Numbered from the stretch's first letter, positions 51,966 to 61,798 are shown. The stretch: 64,000 nt of DNA from Hyphomicrobiales bacterium (GCA_900468535.1 UBTY01000035.1:1-64000), one strand, 5' to 3'. The notes: a model not told the origin generated them from the letters alone. Translations and numbers: made by a program.

Positions 51966-53357
51966 GTGGATTATATCTCGACCCGCGGCGAAGCCCCTTC
52001 CCTCGGTTTCTGCGATGCATTGCTGACGGGTCTGGCGCGCGATGGCGGCCTGTATGTGCCACGCAAATGGCCGCATTTCTCGAAGAAAGAGATTCGTGCG
52101 CTTCGCGGCAAGAGCTATCAGGACATCGCCTTCGCGATCCTGTCGCCCTTTACCAACGGCGAAATTCCCGACGACACCTTCCGCGCGATGATCGATGAGG
52201 CCTACGGCACCTTCCGGCATCCGGCGATCGCCCCGCTCGTCCAGACCGGTCCGAACAGCTTCGTCATGGAGCTCTTCCACGGCACGACGCTGGCGTTCAA
52301 GGACGTCGCGATGCAGCTGCTTGCGCGCCTCATGGACTACGCGCTGGAAAAGCGCGGCGAACGCGCAACGATCGTCGGCGCAACCTCCGGCGACACGGGT
52401 GGCGCGGCGATCGACGCCTTTGCCGGCCGCGAACGCACCGACATCTTCATCCTATTCCCGCATGGCAAGGTCTCTCCGGTGCAGCAGCGCCAGATGACGA
52501 CCTCGACCGCTTCCAACGTTCACGCGCTTGCCGTCGAAGGTAATTTCGACGACTGCCAGAACCTCGTCAAAGCGATGTTCAACGACGCGCCGTTCCGCGA
52601 TCGCGTCCGCCTTTCCGGCGTGAACTCGATCAACTGGGCCCGCATCATGGCGCAGATCGTCTACTACTTCACGACCGCGATCGCGCTCGGCGGACCGGAC
52701 CGCAAGATTTCGTTTACCGTGCCGACGGGCAATTTCGGCGACATCTTCGCCGGCTACTGCGCAAAGCGCATGGGCCTGCCGATCGGCAAGCTCATCGTCG
52801 CCACCAACGAGAACGACATCCTCGAACGCACGCTGAGAACCGGCCGCTACGAGATGAAGGCCGTCAAGGCCACGACCTCGCCGTCCATGGACATCCAGAT
52901 CTCCTCGAACTTCGAGCGGCTGTTGTTCGAAGCCTATGATCGCGACGCCTCGAAGGTTCGCGCGGCGATGGACAGCCTGAAGCAGTCGAGCGGTTTCGAG
53001 ATCTCGAAGGACGCTCTCGCCTTTATCAAGAAGGACTTCCGCGCCGGCCGCGCAAGCGAGAAGCAGGTCGCCCAGACCATCAAGAAGACCCTTGCCGATA
53101 CCGGCTACCTGCTCGATCCGCACTCGGCGATCGGCGTTTTCGTTGCGGCAAAGCACGAGAAGCCGAATACACCGATGGTCACGCTAGCGACGGCGCATCC
53201 CGCCAAGTTCCCCGCCGCCGTAAAATCGGCCTCCGGTATTGACCCCGCGCTTCCGACGTGGCTTGCTGATCTGATGCACAAGGAGGAGCGCTTTCAGATC
53301 GTTAAGCCGGAGCTCAAAGCCATTGAAACCTTCATCGGCGAGCATGCCCGGGCCTAA
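51966..53357 (+). CDS. thrC: Threonine synthase
   Basis: A 463-residue PLP enzyme. The Schiff-base lysine is in TLAFKDVAMQLL (K112 from this start), the phosphate-binding loop is GATSGDTGGAA, and the family starts with YISTRGEAPSLGF. The GTG at 51966 gives the usual N-terminus and has AAGGA eight bases upstream; the ATG at 51957 is a possible alternative. It converts O-phosphohomoserine to threonine, the last step of the pathway. It leads a plus-strand run with an M16 peptidase, a GNAT protein and a GGDEF/EAL protein, an order common in alphaproteobacteria. Confidence 0.95.
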   Translation: MDYISTRGEAPSLGFCDALLTGLARDGGLYVPRKWPHFSKKEIRALRGKSYQDIAFAILSPFTNGEIPDDTFRAMIDEAYGTFRHPAIAPLVQTGPNSFVMELFHGTTLAFKDVAMQLLARLMDYALEKRGERATIVGATSGDTGGAAIDAFAGRERTDIFILFPHGKVSPVQQRQMTTSTASNVHALAVEGNFDDCQNLVKAMFNDAPFRDRVRLSGVNSINWARIMAQIVYYFTTAIALGGPDRKISFTVPTGNFGDIFAGYCAKRMGLPIGKLIVATNENDILERTLRTGRYEMKAVKATTSPSMDIQISSNFERLLFEAYDRDASKVRAAMDSLKQSSGFEISKDALAFIKKDFRAGRASEKQVAQTIKKTLADTGYLLDPHSAIGVFVAAKHEKPNTPMVTLATAHPAKFPAAVKSASGIDPALPTWLADLMHKEERFQIVKPELKAIETFIGEHARA

Positions 53358-53383
53358 GTGACGCAGGCGCAGAAAGATAGCCA

Positions 53384-54682
53384 ATGACAGTTGAGTGCAC
53401 CCGGCTCAAATCCGGGCTGACAGTAGTCACACAGACGATGCCGCATCTTGAAAGTGTTGCGCTCGGAGTCTGGATCAAATCGGGGTCGCGCAACGAGACG
53501 GAAGACGAGCATGGCATCGCCCACCTGCTCGAACACATGGCTTTCAAGGGTACGGCACGCCGCACGGCACGGGAGATCGCCGAGGAAATCGAAGACGTCG
53601 GCGGCGAAGTGAACGCCGCGACGTCGACCGAGACGACGTCCTACTATGCCCGCGTTCTCAAGGATCACGTGCCGCTGGCCGTCGATATCCTGGCCGACAT
53701 CCTCACGGAATCGGCATTCGAGGAGGAAGAACTCGAGCGCGAGAAGCAGGTCATCCTGCAGGAAATCAACGCAGCGAACGACACGCCCGACGACGTCGTC
53801 TTCGACAAGTTTTCCGAGACAGCCTATCGCGACCAGACGCTCGGGCGGCCGATCCTCGGCACGCCGGAAACCGTTCTTTCCTTCTCGCCGCAGCAGATTC
53901 GCGCCTATCTCAGCCGCAACTACACCACGGACCGGATGTTCGTGGTCGCGACCGGCGCCGTCCAGCACGACGAGTTCGTTCGCATGGTCGAGGATCGCTT
54001 CGCGAGCCTTCCGACCGCTCCATCGGCAACACCCGTCATGGAGCCTGCGAAGTACATCGGCGGCAACATCCGCGAGACGCGCGACCTGATGGACGCGCAG
54101 ATCCTGCTCGGCTTCGAGGGCAAGGCCTATCACGCCCGCGACTTCTACTGTTCGCAGATCCTCGCCAACATCCTCGGCGGCGGCATGTCATCGCGGCTGT
54201 TCCAGGAAGTGCGTGAGATTCGCGGCCTCTGCTACTCGATCTATGCGTTTCACTGGGGCTTCTCCGATACCGGCATCTTCGGCATTCATGCCGCAACCGG
54301 CGGCGAGAACCTGCCGGAACTCGTTCCCGTCATCGTCGATGAGCTGCACAAGTCGGCAGCGACGATCGAGCAGAAGGAAATCGAACGCGCCCGCGCCCAG
54401 ATCCGCGCGCAGCTGCTGATGGGCCAGGAAAGCCCCGCCGCTCGTGCGGGCCAGGTCGCAAGGCAGATGATGCTCTACGGTCGCCCGATCTCCAACCCGG
54501 AGATGATGGAACGGCTGGAAGGCATCACGGTCGAGCGGCTTACGGACCTTGCCGGCCGGCTGTTCTTCGATACCGTGCCGACGCTGTCAGCCATCGGGCC
54601 ACTGGAGCATCTTGCACCGATGGAAGACATCGCCGCGTCGCTCTCCTCGCCCGCCCCGCACGGCAAGCAGGCTCTCGTCTGA
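53384..54682 (+). CDS. M16-family zinc metallopeptidase (mitochondrial processing peptidase-like)
   Basis: A 432-residue protein with the inverted zinc motif HLLEH (H47, E50, H51) and the distal glutamate E127 in VILQEI, as in active M16B peptidases. A second, inactive-looking M16 half occupies residues 200-420 and includes the glycine-rich loop GGGMSSRLFQEVREIRGL. Bacterial homologues are the ancestors of the mitochondrial beta-MPP; their substrates are not well defined. The gene starts 26 bases after thrC, an arrangement often conserved in this class. Confidence 0.92.
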   Translation: MTVECTRLKSGLTVVTQTMPHLESVALGVWIKSGSRNETEDEHGIAHLLEHMAFKGTARRTAREIAEEIEDVGGEVNAATSTETTSYYARVLKDHVPLAVDILADILTESAFEEEELEREKQVILQEINAANDTPDDVVFDKFSETAYRDQTLGRPILGTPETVLSFSPQQIRAYLSRNYTTDRMFVVATGAVQHDEFVRMVEDRFASLPTAPSATPVMEPAKYIGGNIRETRDLMDAQILLGFEGKAYHARDFYCSQILANILGGGMSSRLFQEVREIRGLCYSIYAFHWGFSDTGIFGIHAATGGENLPELVPVIVDELHKSAATIEQKEIERARAQIRAQLLMGQESPAARAGQVARQMMLYGRPISNPEMMERLEGITVERLTDLAGRLFFDTVPTLSAIGPLEHLAPMEDIAASLSSPAPHGKQALV

Positions 54683-54710
54683 TCCAAATCCACCCTGCCG
54701 GGAGTGATCG

Positions 54711-55325
54711 ATGCCAAAATCGGTTTTTCGGTTCCTGTCGCGGCAGCCGGATTCGGTGGAGCTCGAGAACGAGCATTATGTGCTTCGTTTGCCGCGCTAC
54801 CAGGACTTCAACCAGTGGCACAAGCTGCGGTCGGCGAGCCGGCAGTTCCTTGAGCCCTGGGAGCCGACATGGCGTCGCGACGAACTGACGGAGGGCGCCT
54901 ATCGCGCCCGCGTCATTCGCGGCAAGCAGGAATACGCCTCGGGACAGGCGATCCCGCTCTTCCTGTTTCACAAGCAAAACATGACGCTGCTCGGCGGCAT
55001 CACCATCGGCTATATCCGCCGAGGCGCCGCCCAAAGCTGCATGATCGGCTACTGGATGGGCGAGGCCCATGCCGGCCAGGGCCATATGTTCGCCGCACTT
55101 CGATTGGTTATACCCTATATCTTCGCAGGGCTTGAGTTGCACCGTATCGAAGCAGCCTGTATTCCAGACAATGCTCGGAGCATCCGCCTGCTTGAAAAAG
55201 CCGGGTTTCAGCGGGAAGGCTATCTGCGCGGATACTTGAAAATCAACGGTCAGTGGCATGACCATGTGATGTTCTCACTGCTCGCCACCGACACGGATAA
55301 AGGCAGGATAACCGACAGCCGATGA
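54711..55325 (+). CDS. GNAT N-acetyltransferase (RimJ/RimL type)
   Basis: A 204-residue acetyltransferase. The acetyl-CoA binding segment is YWMGEAHAGQGHMFAALRLV, then FAGLELHRIEAACIPDNARS and LLEKAGFQREGYLRGYLKIN complete the fold. It resembles the enzymes that acetylate the N-terminal alanine of ribosomal proteins, but the target is not certain. Its start lies 28 bases after the peptidase stop, and its stop overlaps the next ATG by four bases, so it is part of the thrC operon. Confidence 0.9.
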   Translation: MPKSVFRFLSRQPDSVELENEHYVLRLPRYQDFNQWHKLRSASRQFLEPWEPTWRRDELTEGAYRARVIRGKQEYASGQAIPLFLFHKQNMTLLGGITIGYIRRGAAQSCMIGYWMGEAHAGQGHMFAALRLVIPYIFAGLELHRIEAACIPDNARSIRLLEKAGFQREGYLRGYLKINGQWHDHVMFSLLATDTDKGRITDSR

Positions 55326-58234
55326 CTAACAACCGCATGCTGCTCTCATCACCGGCCGGACGCTTCATCGCGGTGATCGCAGCTCTCTTGCTGTCAGCCT
55401 TCATGCTGGCTGCGGGTCATGTCCAGGCAGCCGAACCGGTCAAGATCTCGCGAGACGACACCGCGCTCGACCTGACGGCGACGACCGAAATCTACGCGAA
55501 CCAGGGAGAGGCCTTCCAGGTTTCCACCGCTGCCGGAGCCGACGGTATCCGTCGCCGTATTGAGGTACGTGCCAGCTCCGACAACCACCAAGGCGATTGG
55601 GCCGTCTTTGCGCTTGCCAACGTCTCCGACGAACAGCTCGAGCGCGTCATCGTCGCGCCGCACTTCCGCCTGGTAAACTCAAAGCTTTTTTGGCCGGATC
55701 TCGGCTCGCAGCGCATCATCGCAATCACGCCGAGCGAAGGCTTCGCGCTCGATCGGCAGCCGAGCGACGAGGCCGATGTGTTCCGCATCACCCTCAACCC
55801 CGGCGCCGTCATCACCTTCGTCGCGGAGCTTTCGACGCCTGAGCTGCCGCAGATCTATCTCTGGGAACCAGACGCCTACAAGGACACGATCAACGCCTTC
55901 ACGCTCTATCGTGGCATCGTGCTTGGGATCGCCGGCCTTCTGGCGGTGTTCCTGACAATCCTCTTCGTCGTCAAGGGAACCTCGATGCTGCCGGCGACCG
56001 CGGCACTCGCCTGGGCGGTGCTCGGCTACATCTGCGTCGACTTCGGCTTTCTCGGTAAGCTCGTCAGCATCGCCTCCGGAGACCAGCGAATATGGCGCGC
56101 CTGCGCCGAAGTGGCGCTTGCCTCGAGCTTCGTCATCTTCCTATTCACCTACCTCAACCTGAACCGGTGGCACACGCATCTCGGCTATCTGACACTCGCC
56201 TGGGTGCTTGGCCTGGCGCTGCTCTTCGGCGTTGCCATCTACGATCCTTCGATCGCGGCCGGCATCGCGCGCCTATCCTTCGCGCTGACGGCGACGATGG
56301 GGCTTCTGCTGATCGTCTATCTCGGCCTCAACCGCTACGACCGCGCCATCCTTCTGGTGCCGGCATGGGCGCTGATCCTCGTCTGGATCTTCGGCGCATG
56401 GCTGACCATCACGGGACGGCTCGACAACGACATCATCCAGCCGGCGCTCGGCGGCGGCCTCGTGCTGATCGTGCTGCTGATCGGCTTCACCGTCATGCAG
56501 CATGCCTTCGCCGGCGGCGCCTTCCAGCAGGGTCTTTTCTCAGACCTCGAGCGGCAATCGCTGGCGCTGACGGGCTCGGGCGACATGGTGTGGGACTGGG
56601 ATGTGGCACGCGACCGCGTCGTCACGATCCCCGACGTCTCAACAAAGCTTGGGCTTGCGCCGGGAACCATGCACGGTGCCGCGCGCAACTGGCTGCCGCG
56701 CCTTCATCCCGACGACCGCGATCGCTTCCGCGCCACGCTCGACGTACTGCTCGAGCACCGTCGCGGACGCCTCAATCACGAGTTCCGGATCCGTGCGGAA
56801 GACGGCCATTTCCATTGGCTGCTGATCCGCGCCCGGCCGGTGCTTGGATCGAACGGCGAGGTCATTCGCTGCGTCGGCACCGTGGTCGACGTGACCGAGC
56901 AGAAGAATTCGATGGATCGGCTGCTGCAGGACGCCCTGCACGACAATCTGACGGGCCTGCCGAACCGGCAGCTCTTTGTCGACCGATTGCAAGCGGTCCT
57001 GGCGCTGGCGCCCGGTGGCGAAACGCTGCGGCCGACCGTCATGGTCATCGACATCGACCGCTACAAGATGGTCAACGATGCGCTCGGCATCGCGGCGGGC
57101 GACAATATTCTGATCGCGCTGACACGGCGTCTTCGCCGACTGCTGAAGCCGCAGGATACGCTTGCGCGGCTGTCCGGCGATCAGTTCGGCCTTATCCTCG
57201 CCTCCGAGCGCGACCCGACGAAGATCGCGGACTTCGCGGATGCGATCAGCAAGGCAATCATGGTGCCGATCAATTTCGCCAACCGCGAAATCATCCTGAC
57301 GGCCTCCATCGGCCTCGCCTCCTTCGTCGATCAGCAGGAGAATGCCGCAAGCATGCTCAGCGATGCCGAACTGGCGATGTATCGTGCCAAGCGCGCCGGC
57401 GGCAACCGCGTGGAGCCCTTCCAGCCTGCCTTCCGCGACTTCGGCGCCGACCGGCTGCAGCTGGAATCGGATCTCCGTCGCGCCCTGGAGCGCAAGGAGC
57501 TTTCGATGGTCTACCAGCCGATCGCCGGCCTGGAGGACGTCGAGATCGCCGGCTTCGAGGCGCTGATGCGCTGGGAACATCCGAAACGCGGCAGCATTCC
57601 GCCCTCCGAGTTCATCCCGATCGCCGAGGCCTCCGACATCATCAACATGCTTGGCCTCTTTGCGCTGGAGCAGGCGACCAATGACCTTATGTCCTGGGAG
57701 AACCAGACCGGCGAACTGCCGATCTTCGTCTCGATCAACCTCTCGAGCGCCCAGCTTCTGAACAACGATCTCTATGAGGACGTACGGTCTGTCCTTGCCA
57801 AGACGCACTGCGACCCATCGCGACTGAAGCTCGAGCTGACCGAGACGATGGTGATGGAAAACCCGGAACAAGCACGCCTCGTTCTGGAAAAGCTGAAGGA
57901 CGTCGGGCTCGGTCTCGCGCTCGATGATTTCGGCACCGGTTATTCCTCGCTGTCCTATCTGACGCGTTTCCCGTTCGATACCGTCAAGCTGGACAAGGCC
58001 CTCGTCTGCGACACCAGCGACCGGAAGGCGACGATCCTGCGCTCCGTCATCGCCATGGCCCGCGAACTCGACATGAAGGTGGTCGCGGAAGGGATCGAGT
58101 CGAACGAAGACGCGATCGAACTTGCGAAGATGGGATGCACGTTCGGCCAGAGCTATCTCTTCGGCCCGCCGATGGCAGCCGAATCGGTGCTGCGCCTGCT
58201 GAAGGAACGGTTTCCGCTGACGAAGCGGGCGTGA
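55322..58234 (+). CDS. 7TM-PAS-GGDEF-EAL protein, probable c-di-GMP phosphodiesterase
   Basis: A 970-residue signalling protein. It has a signal peptide (to about residue 37), a periplasmic domain to about 195, seven membrane helices (about 198-400), a PAS domain (about 415-540, with FRIRAEDGHFHWLLIRARPV), GGDEF (about 550-705) and EAL (about 715-965). The GGDEF site reads SGDQF at 618-622, missing the catalytic glutamate, so cyclase activity is unlikely. The EAL domain keeps EALMRWEHP, LKLELTETMVM, DDFGTGYSSLSYL and VVAEGIES, all needed for hydrolysis. It should lower c-di-GMP in response to a periplasmic or membrane signal. The start overlaps the GNAT stop by four bases. Confidence 0.94.
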   Translation: MTNNRMLLSSPAGRFIAVIAALLLSAFMLAAGHVQAAEPVKISRDDTALDLTATTEIYANQGEAFQVSTAAGADGIRRRIEVRASSDNHQGDWAVFALANVSDEQLERVIVAPHFRLVNSKLFWPDLGSQRIIAITPSEGFALDRQPSDEADVFRITLNPGAVITFVAELSTPELPQIYLWEPDAYKDTINAFTLYRGIVLGIAGLLAVFLTILFVVKGTSMLPATAALAWAVLGYICVDFGFLGKLVSIASGDQRIWRACAEVALASSFVIFLFTYLNLNRWHTHLGYLTLAWVLGLALLFGVAIYDPSIAAGIARLSFALTATMGLLLIVYLGLNRYDRAILLVPAWALILVWIFGAWLTITGRLDNDIIQPALGGGLVLIVLLIGFTVMQHAFAGGAFQQGLFSDLERQSLALTGSGDMVWDWDVARDRVVTIPDVSTKLGLAPGTMHGAARNWLPRLHPDDRDRFRATLDVLLEHRRGRLNHEFRIRAEDGHFHWLLIRARPVLGSNGEVIRCVGTVVDVTEQKNSMDRLLQDALHDNLTGLPNRQLFVDRLQAVLALAPGGETLRPTVMVIDIDRYKMVNDALGIAAGDNILIALTRRLRRLLKPQDTLARLSGDQFGLILASERDPTKIADFADAISKAIMVPINFANREIILTASIGLASFVDQQENAASMLSDAELAMYRAKRAGGNRVEPFQPAFRDFGADRLQLESDLRRALERKELSMVYQPIAGLEDVEIAGFEALMRWEHPKRGSIPPSEFIPIAEASDIINMLGLFALEQATNDLMSWENQTGELPIFVSINLSSAQLLNNDLYEDVRSVLAKTHCDPSRLKLELTETMVMENPEQARLVLEKLKDVGLGLALDDFGTGYSSLSYLTRFPFDTVKLDKALVCDTSDRKATILRSVIAMARELDMKVVAEGIESNEDAIELAKMGCTFGQSYLFGPPMAAESVLRLLKERFPLTKRA

Positions 58235-58241
58235 GGCAAGA

Positions 58242-59324
58242 TCAGGCCGCCTCGCGCTTGCGCTCCGCCACTCTGTTCTGGATCAGCCGGTGCAGATATT
58301 CGAGCTTCGTCACGACGGCTGATGACAGCACGAAGGGATAGGAATCGGGCTGCCCCATGCTGCGCTGGATGGCATTGATCGCCACCGACAGCGGTATCCA
58401 GGCACTGACAAGCTGCTCGGCGCTGGCGGCCCGGTAGGGATCGAAATCCACCTCGGCGGCCATCTCCTCATGGCCGCGCGGATCGATCGCAATACCGAAG
58501 GCTCGCGCGGTTTCCAGCGTATCGACGATATGGAGATAGTGGGCGAAGCACTCCGCGAAATCTTCCCAGGGATGCGCCGTCGCATAGGTGCTGATAAAGC
58601 TCTGCTGCCAGTCGGGCGGCGCACCGTTCTGGTAGTGATCCTCCAGTGCGAGCCCGTAGTCGGCCCGCTCGTCGCCGAACACCGCGCGAAACCCCTCGAA
58701 TTCATCGCGGTCGCGGACCAACTTGTTCCAGACGAAATGACCGATCTCGTGGCGGAAATGACCGAGCATCGTGCGGTAGGGTTCGTTCATCGATGCGCGC
58801 GCCTGCTCACGGGTGAGGTCGTCGGCTTCGGCGGCGCGGATGGCGATGACGCCTTCGTCGTGGCCGGTCATGGCGGGAATGACATTGCCGTCGGGCTGCA
58901 CCTCATCCTCCAGAAAGTCGAAAACGAGGCCGCCCTGCGGATCCTCCTGCCGATCCGGCGGCGAAAGCAGCCAACGCAGCATGGAGTAGAACAGGTGGCG
59001 CTGCGCCTGACTGATGCGGCGCCAGCGGTCGATGCCATCCTGCGTGTTGGTGTTCGGCACCAGCCTGTTGTAGCGACAGGCAATGCAGAACTCATGGCCG
59101 TCCTCCTCCGGAACGAGCCAGTTGCATATGTCGAGACCGGCATTGGCGCAGAAGCGCACCCGACGCTGCCTGTCCGCCACGAGCTGCCATTCGTCGCCTG
59201 CCAGTTCCAGCGCATGCATCCTGATATCGTCAGGCAGGAAGCCCAGCCGGTGACCGCATCGCACGCATTGTCGATTGTCGAAGTGGATGACCTGATCGCA
59301 GCTGTCGCAGGCAAACAATCTCAT
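58242..59324 (-). CDS. Zinc-binding metallopeptidase-like protein (COG4307 type)
   Basis: A 360-residue protein. The N-terminal zinc ribbon has CDSC and CVRC (C6, C9, C20, C23); a second set is C59, C67, C80 and C83. The peptidase-like domain contains HEIGH at 192-196 and the later WEDFAECFAHYLHIVDT, probably with a third zinc ligand. The family is widespread in alphaproteobacteria, and its substrate is unknown. It has no signal peptide, so it acts in the cytoplasm. It converges with the GGDEF/EAL gene, seven bases apart. Confidence 0.88.
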   Translation of the reverse strand: MRLFACDSCDQVIHFDNRQCVRCGHRLGFLPDDIRMHALELAGDEWQLVADRQRRVRFCANAGLDICNWLVPEEDGHEFCIACRYNRLVPNTNTQDGIDRWRRISQAQRHLFYSMLRWLLSPPDRQEDPQGGLVFDFLEDEVQPDGNVIPAMTGHDEGVIAIRAAEADDLTREQARASMNEPYRTMLGHFRHEIGHFVWNKLVRDRDEFEGFRAVFGDERADYGLALEDHYQNGAPPDWQQSFISTYATAHPWEDFAECFAHYLHIVDTLETARAFGIAIDPRGHEEMAAEVDFDPYRAASAEQLVSAWIPLSVAINAIQRSMGQPDSYPFVLSSAVVTKLEYLHRLIQNRVAERKREAA

Positions 59325-59406
59325 TGGCTTCCGTCCCCGCGCTCGCTCGTCGTAAAATGCCCGCCGCGCGGCAACGCGGCAGGCATTCGAGATGCACTGA
59401 AGTGGT

Positions 59407-59598
59407 TTAGAGCCGGTCGACTGCGTCTTTCAGCTTGTCCTTGACCTTGCCCGTTGCCACCTGGGCTTTGCCCTTGGCTTCCTGAGCCGCGCCCTCGCCA
59501 CGAAGAGCCGGATCATTGGTGGCCTTGCCGATAGCCTGCTTGGCCTTGCCGGCAATTTCGTTGGTCTTACCCGAAATCTTGTCGGTGGTGCTTCCCAT
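59407..59598 (-). CDS. CsbD-family stress protein
   Basis: A 63-residue hydrophilic protein made of KISGKTNEIAGKAKQAIGKA and EAKGKAQVATGKVKDKLKDA repeats, which define the CsbD family. Such proteins are abundant under general stress, and their molecular role is unknown. The ATG at 59598 has AAAGGA about eight bases upstream; a longer frame is noise. It stands alone on the minus strand, 80 bases after the peptidase-like gene's start. Confidence 0.92.
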   Translation of the reverse strand: MGSTTDKISGKTNEIAGKAKQAIGKATNDPALRGEGAAQEAKGKAQVATGKVKDKLKDAVDRL

Positions 59599-59675
59599 CG
59601 CTGTTTCCTTTGTTGGTCGGACCATTGTGCCCGATTGCCCAAGGGAAACGTGGCTGCGCGGCATTCGTTCCGCGA

Positions 59676-60281
59676 TCAGGCGTGTCCTGCTTCAGCCGAG
59701 AGCATCGCAGCGCTGATCCCCATGCCGGCAAGCGCGCGCTCATACTTGTCATCGAGGCTTGCGTCGAAGATCAACTCTTCGTTGGCGGCGCAGTTCAGCC
59801 AGCCGTTGTTTCCGATTTCCGCCTCGAGCTGGCCCGCGCCCCATCCGGCGTACCCCAGCATCATGGTGGCGCGCTTCGGCCCATTGCCGTTCGAGATGGC
59901 GCGAATGATATCCAGCGTTGCCGTCATGCAGATGTCGTCGCTGACGGGAATGCTGGAGTCACACAGGTAATCATCGGAATGAAGAACGAAGCCACGGCCG
60001 CTCTCGACCGGCCCACCGGTCTGGATCTGCAAATCCCGTGCGTTCGGCGGCAGCACGATCGCATCCTCGCCCTTGATGATGTCAAGAGGCACAAGAACGT
60101 CGGTAAACGTCAGTTCCTGTGGCCGGTTGATGATGAACCCCATCGCGCCGGCATCGGAATGGGCGCAAATGTAGATCACGGAGCGGGAAAAATTACTGTC
60201 GGCCATGCCCGGCATGGCAATAAGGAACTGGCCGTCGAAGAAGCCACGTTCACGTCTGTTTTTCAGCGTGGATAAGGACAT
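59676..60281 (-). CDS. YqgE/AlgH family protein
   Basis: A 201-residue DUF179 protein. FFDGQFLIAMPGMADSNFSR, AHSDAGAMGFIINRPQ and ATMMLGYAGWGAGQLEAEIG are the conserved blocks. The family is widespread, its function is unclear, and some members affect polysaccharide regulation. The ATG at 60281 has AGGAG six bases upstream; the frame extends further but only through the promoter region. It is divergent from the DsbD N-domain gene, with about 140 bases between. Confidence 0.93.
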   Translation of the reverse strand: MSLSTLKNRRERGFFDGQFLIAMPGMADSNFSRSVIYICAHSDAGAMGFIINRPQELTFTDVLVPLDIIKGEDAIVLPPNARDLQIQTGGPVESGRGFVLHSDDYLCDSSIPVSDDICMTATLDIIRAISNGNGPKRATMMLGYAGWGAGQLEAEIGNNGWLNCAANEELIFDASLDDKYERALAGMGISAAMLSAEAGHA

Positions 60282-60422
60282 CTTTGCTCCTGCTGCCAGA
60301 CCGAACTCGGGCCTCGACATAATCAACATGGGCCAATGTCCGGTATCAATCAACTGAAAATGAGAATTTAATTCAAACAGCGTTCTGGACCGATTGCCGC
60401 AATTTCCCATAGATATTTCTCT

Positions 60423-61247
60423 ATGCTCATCTCGATCCGCGCTTCACACCTGATCCTTGCCGCGCTTGGCCTCTGTCTATCGTTCACCGCTGCTTCGGCG
60501 GAAATGAGCGCATGGGCGGACAATGAGGGCGGGCGCATGCGCCTTGTCGCCCTGCCGCCCGATGCAAACGGCGAAATACGCGCAGGCCTGCAGGTCGAAC
60601 CGCGATCCGGCTGGATCACTTACTGGCGCGAACCCGGCAACAGCGGGATCCCGCCCCAGATCACGATAGCGCCTGGCAGCAACGTGACGCTTGAGGAGAT
60701 CCGTTATCCTGTTCCCAAGCATATCGTGGACGCAAAGGTCGACGAGATCGCCTACGACGCACCAGTCACCTTCCCGCTGACGATGAAGGCAACCGGGGCG
60801 GCGAACGAGATCCATGCTTCGGCCTTCATCGGCGTCTGCAAGGAAATCTGCATCCCCTTTCAGGCGGATCTGACGGTGAAGCTTTCGCCGGTCGCGCAGA
60901 CGCGGCCCGAGGAGGAAGCCATTCTCGCCGAGGCCGAAGAACGTCTGCCACAGGCGCCCTCCTCTGACTTTGCCATTGCCGGTCACGCGCTTTCGACCGA
61001 CGGCAAGAGCCTGACGCTGGAGATGACCCTGCCACAGTCCGGCGATACGCCGCCGCAGGTCGTCATTGCCGGCCCGAGCGGCTACGCGTTCACAAAGCAG
61101 ATCGCCGCCAAGCGGACCGGCAACACAGCCACGGCAACGCTTGCGATCGGCAAGCTCCCCCGGAACTACGACGTCCACGGAAAGGTGTGGAGCGTTCTCG
61201 TCATCGACGGAAAGCGTGCGATGGAAAGCCCGCTTGCCTTTGAATAA
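60423..61247 (+). CDS. DsbD N-terminal domain-like exported protein
   Basis: A 274-residue periplasmic protein. A signal peptide (SHLILAALGLCLSFTAASA) leads to a domain with SGWITYWREPGNSGIPPQIT and the cysteine pair in IGVCKEICIP, as in the N-terminal domain of DsbD (DUF4/DsbC-type electron acceptor). The membrane and thioredoxin domains of full DsbD are missing. It probably passes electrons or binds a thiol or metal partner in the periplasm. It lies just upstream of a peroxiredoxin gene (65 bases), which fits a role in redox homeostasis. Confidence 0.86.
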   Translation: MLISIRASHLILAALGLCLSFTAASAEMSAWADNEGGRMRLVALPPDANGEIRAGLQVEPRSGWITYWREPGNSGIPPQITIAPGSNVTLEEIRYPVPKHIVDAKVDEIAYDAPVTFPLTMKATGAANEIHASAFIGVCKEICIPFQADLTVKLSPVAQTRPEEEAILAEAEERLPQAPSSDFAIAGHALSTDGKSLTLEMTLPQSGDTPPQVVIAGPSGYAFTKQIAAKRTGNTATATLAIGKLPRNYDVHGKVWSVLVIDGKRAMESPLAFE

Positions 61248-61312
61248 CAGCGTCCTATAGTCGCCTCCACCTGCGGCCGGAGCCGCTTTCCAACGAGCAT
61301 GAGGAGAATTTC

Positions 61313-61798
61313 ATGACGATCGCAATCGGCGACACGTTGCCATCAGCCACTTTCAAGGAAAAGACCGCCGATGGTCCGGTCGAGACCACGACGGACGCGC
61401 TGTTCAAGGGCAAGCGCGTCGTACTCTTTGCGGTGCCGGGTGCATTCACCCCGACCTGCTCGCTCAACCACCTTCCGGGCTATCTGGAGAACCGCGACAC
61501 GATTCTCGGCAAGGGCGTCGACGATATTGCCGTCGTCGCCGTCAACGACTGGCACGTGATGGGTGCCTGGGCGCAATCCTCCGGCGGGCTCGGCAAGATC
61601 CATTTCCTGGCGGACTGGAACGCCGCCTTCACCAAGGCGCTCGGCCTCGATGCCGACCTTTCCGGCGGCGGCCTCGGCATCCGCTCGAAGCGCTACTCGA
61701 TGCTGGTGGAAGACGGCGTCGTGAAGTCACTGAACGTCGAAGAGAACCCCGGCCAAGCGACCGTCTCCAGCGCTGCGACGATGATCGAGCAGCTATGA
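61313..61798 (+). CDS. Peroxiredoxin (Prx5/AhpE-like, glutaredoxin-type)
   Basis: A 161-residue Prx5-group peroxiredoxin. The peroxidatic cysteine is C49 in PGAFTPTCSLNHLPGY, and VVAVNDWHVMGAWAQSSG and IRSKRYSMLVEDGVVKSLNV are the standard later blocks. It has no other conserved cysteine, so it probably uses glutathione or glutaredoxin for recycling, as in other one-Cys Prx5 members. It reduces hydrogen and alkyl peroxides. The ATG has GAGGAG about five bases upstream, and a strong terminator follows. Confidence 0.94.
   Translation: MTIAIGDTLPSATFKEKTADGPVETTTDALFKGKRVVLFAVPGAFTPTCSLNHLPGYLENRDTILGKGVDDIAVVAVNDWHVMGAWAQSSGGLGKIHFLADWNAAFTKALGLDADLSGGGLGIRSKRYSMLVEDGVVKSLNVEENPGQATVSSAATMIEQL

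Noticed and set aside
56639..57871. 410-codon minus-strand frame and a 530-codon shifted plus-strand frame
   Set aside because: Both overlap the PAS-GGDEF-EAL gene, which has complete motifs in its own frame.
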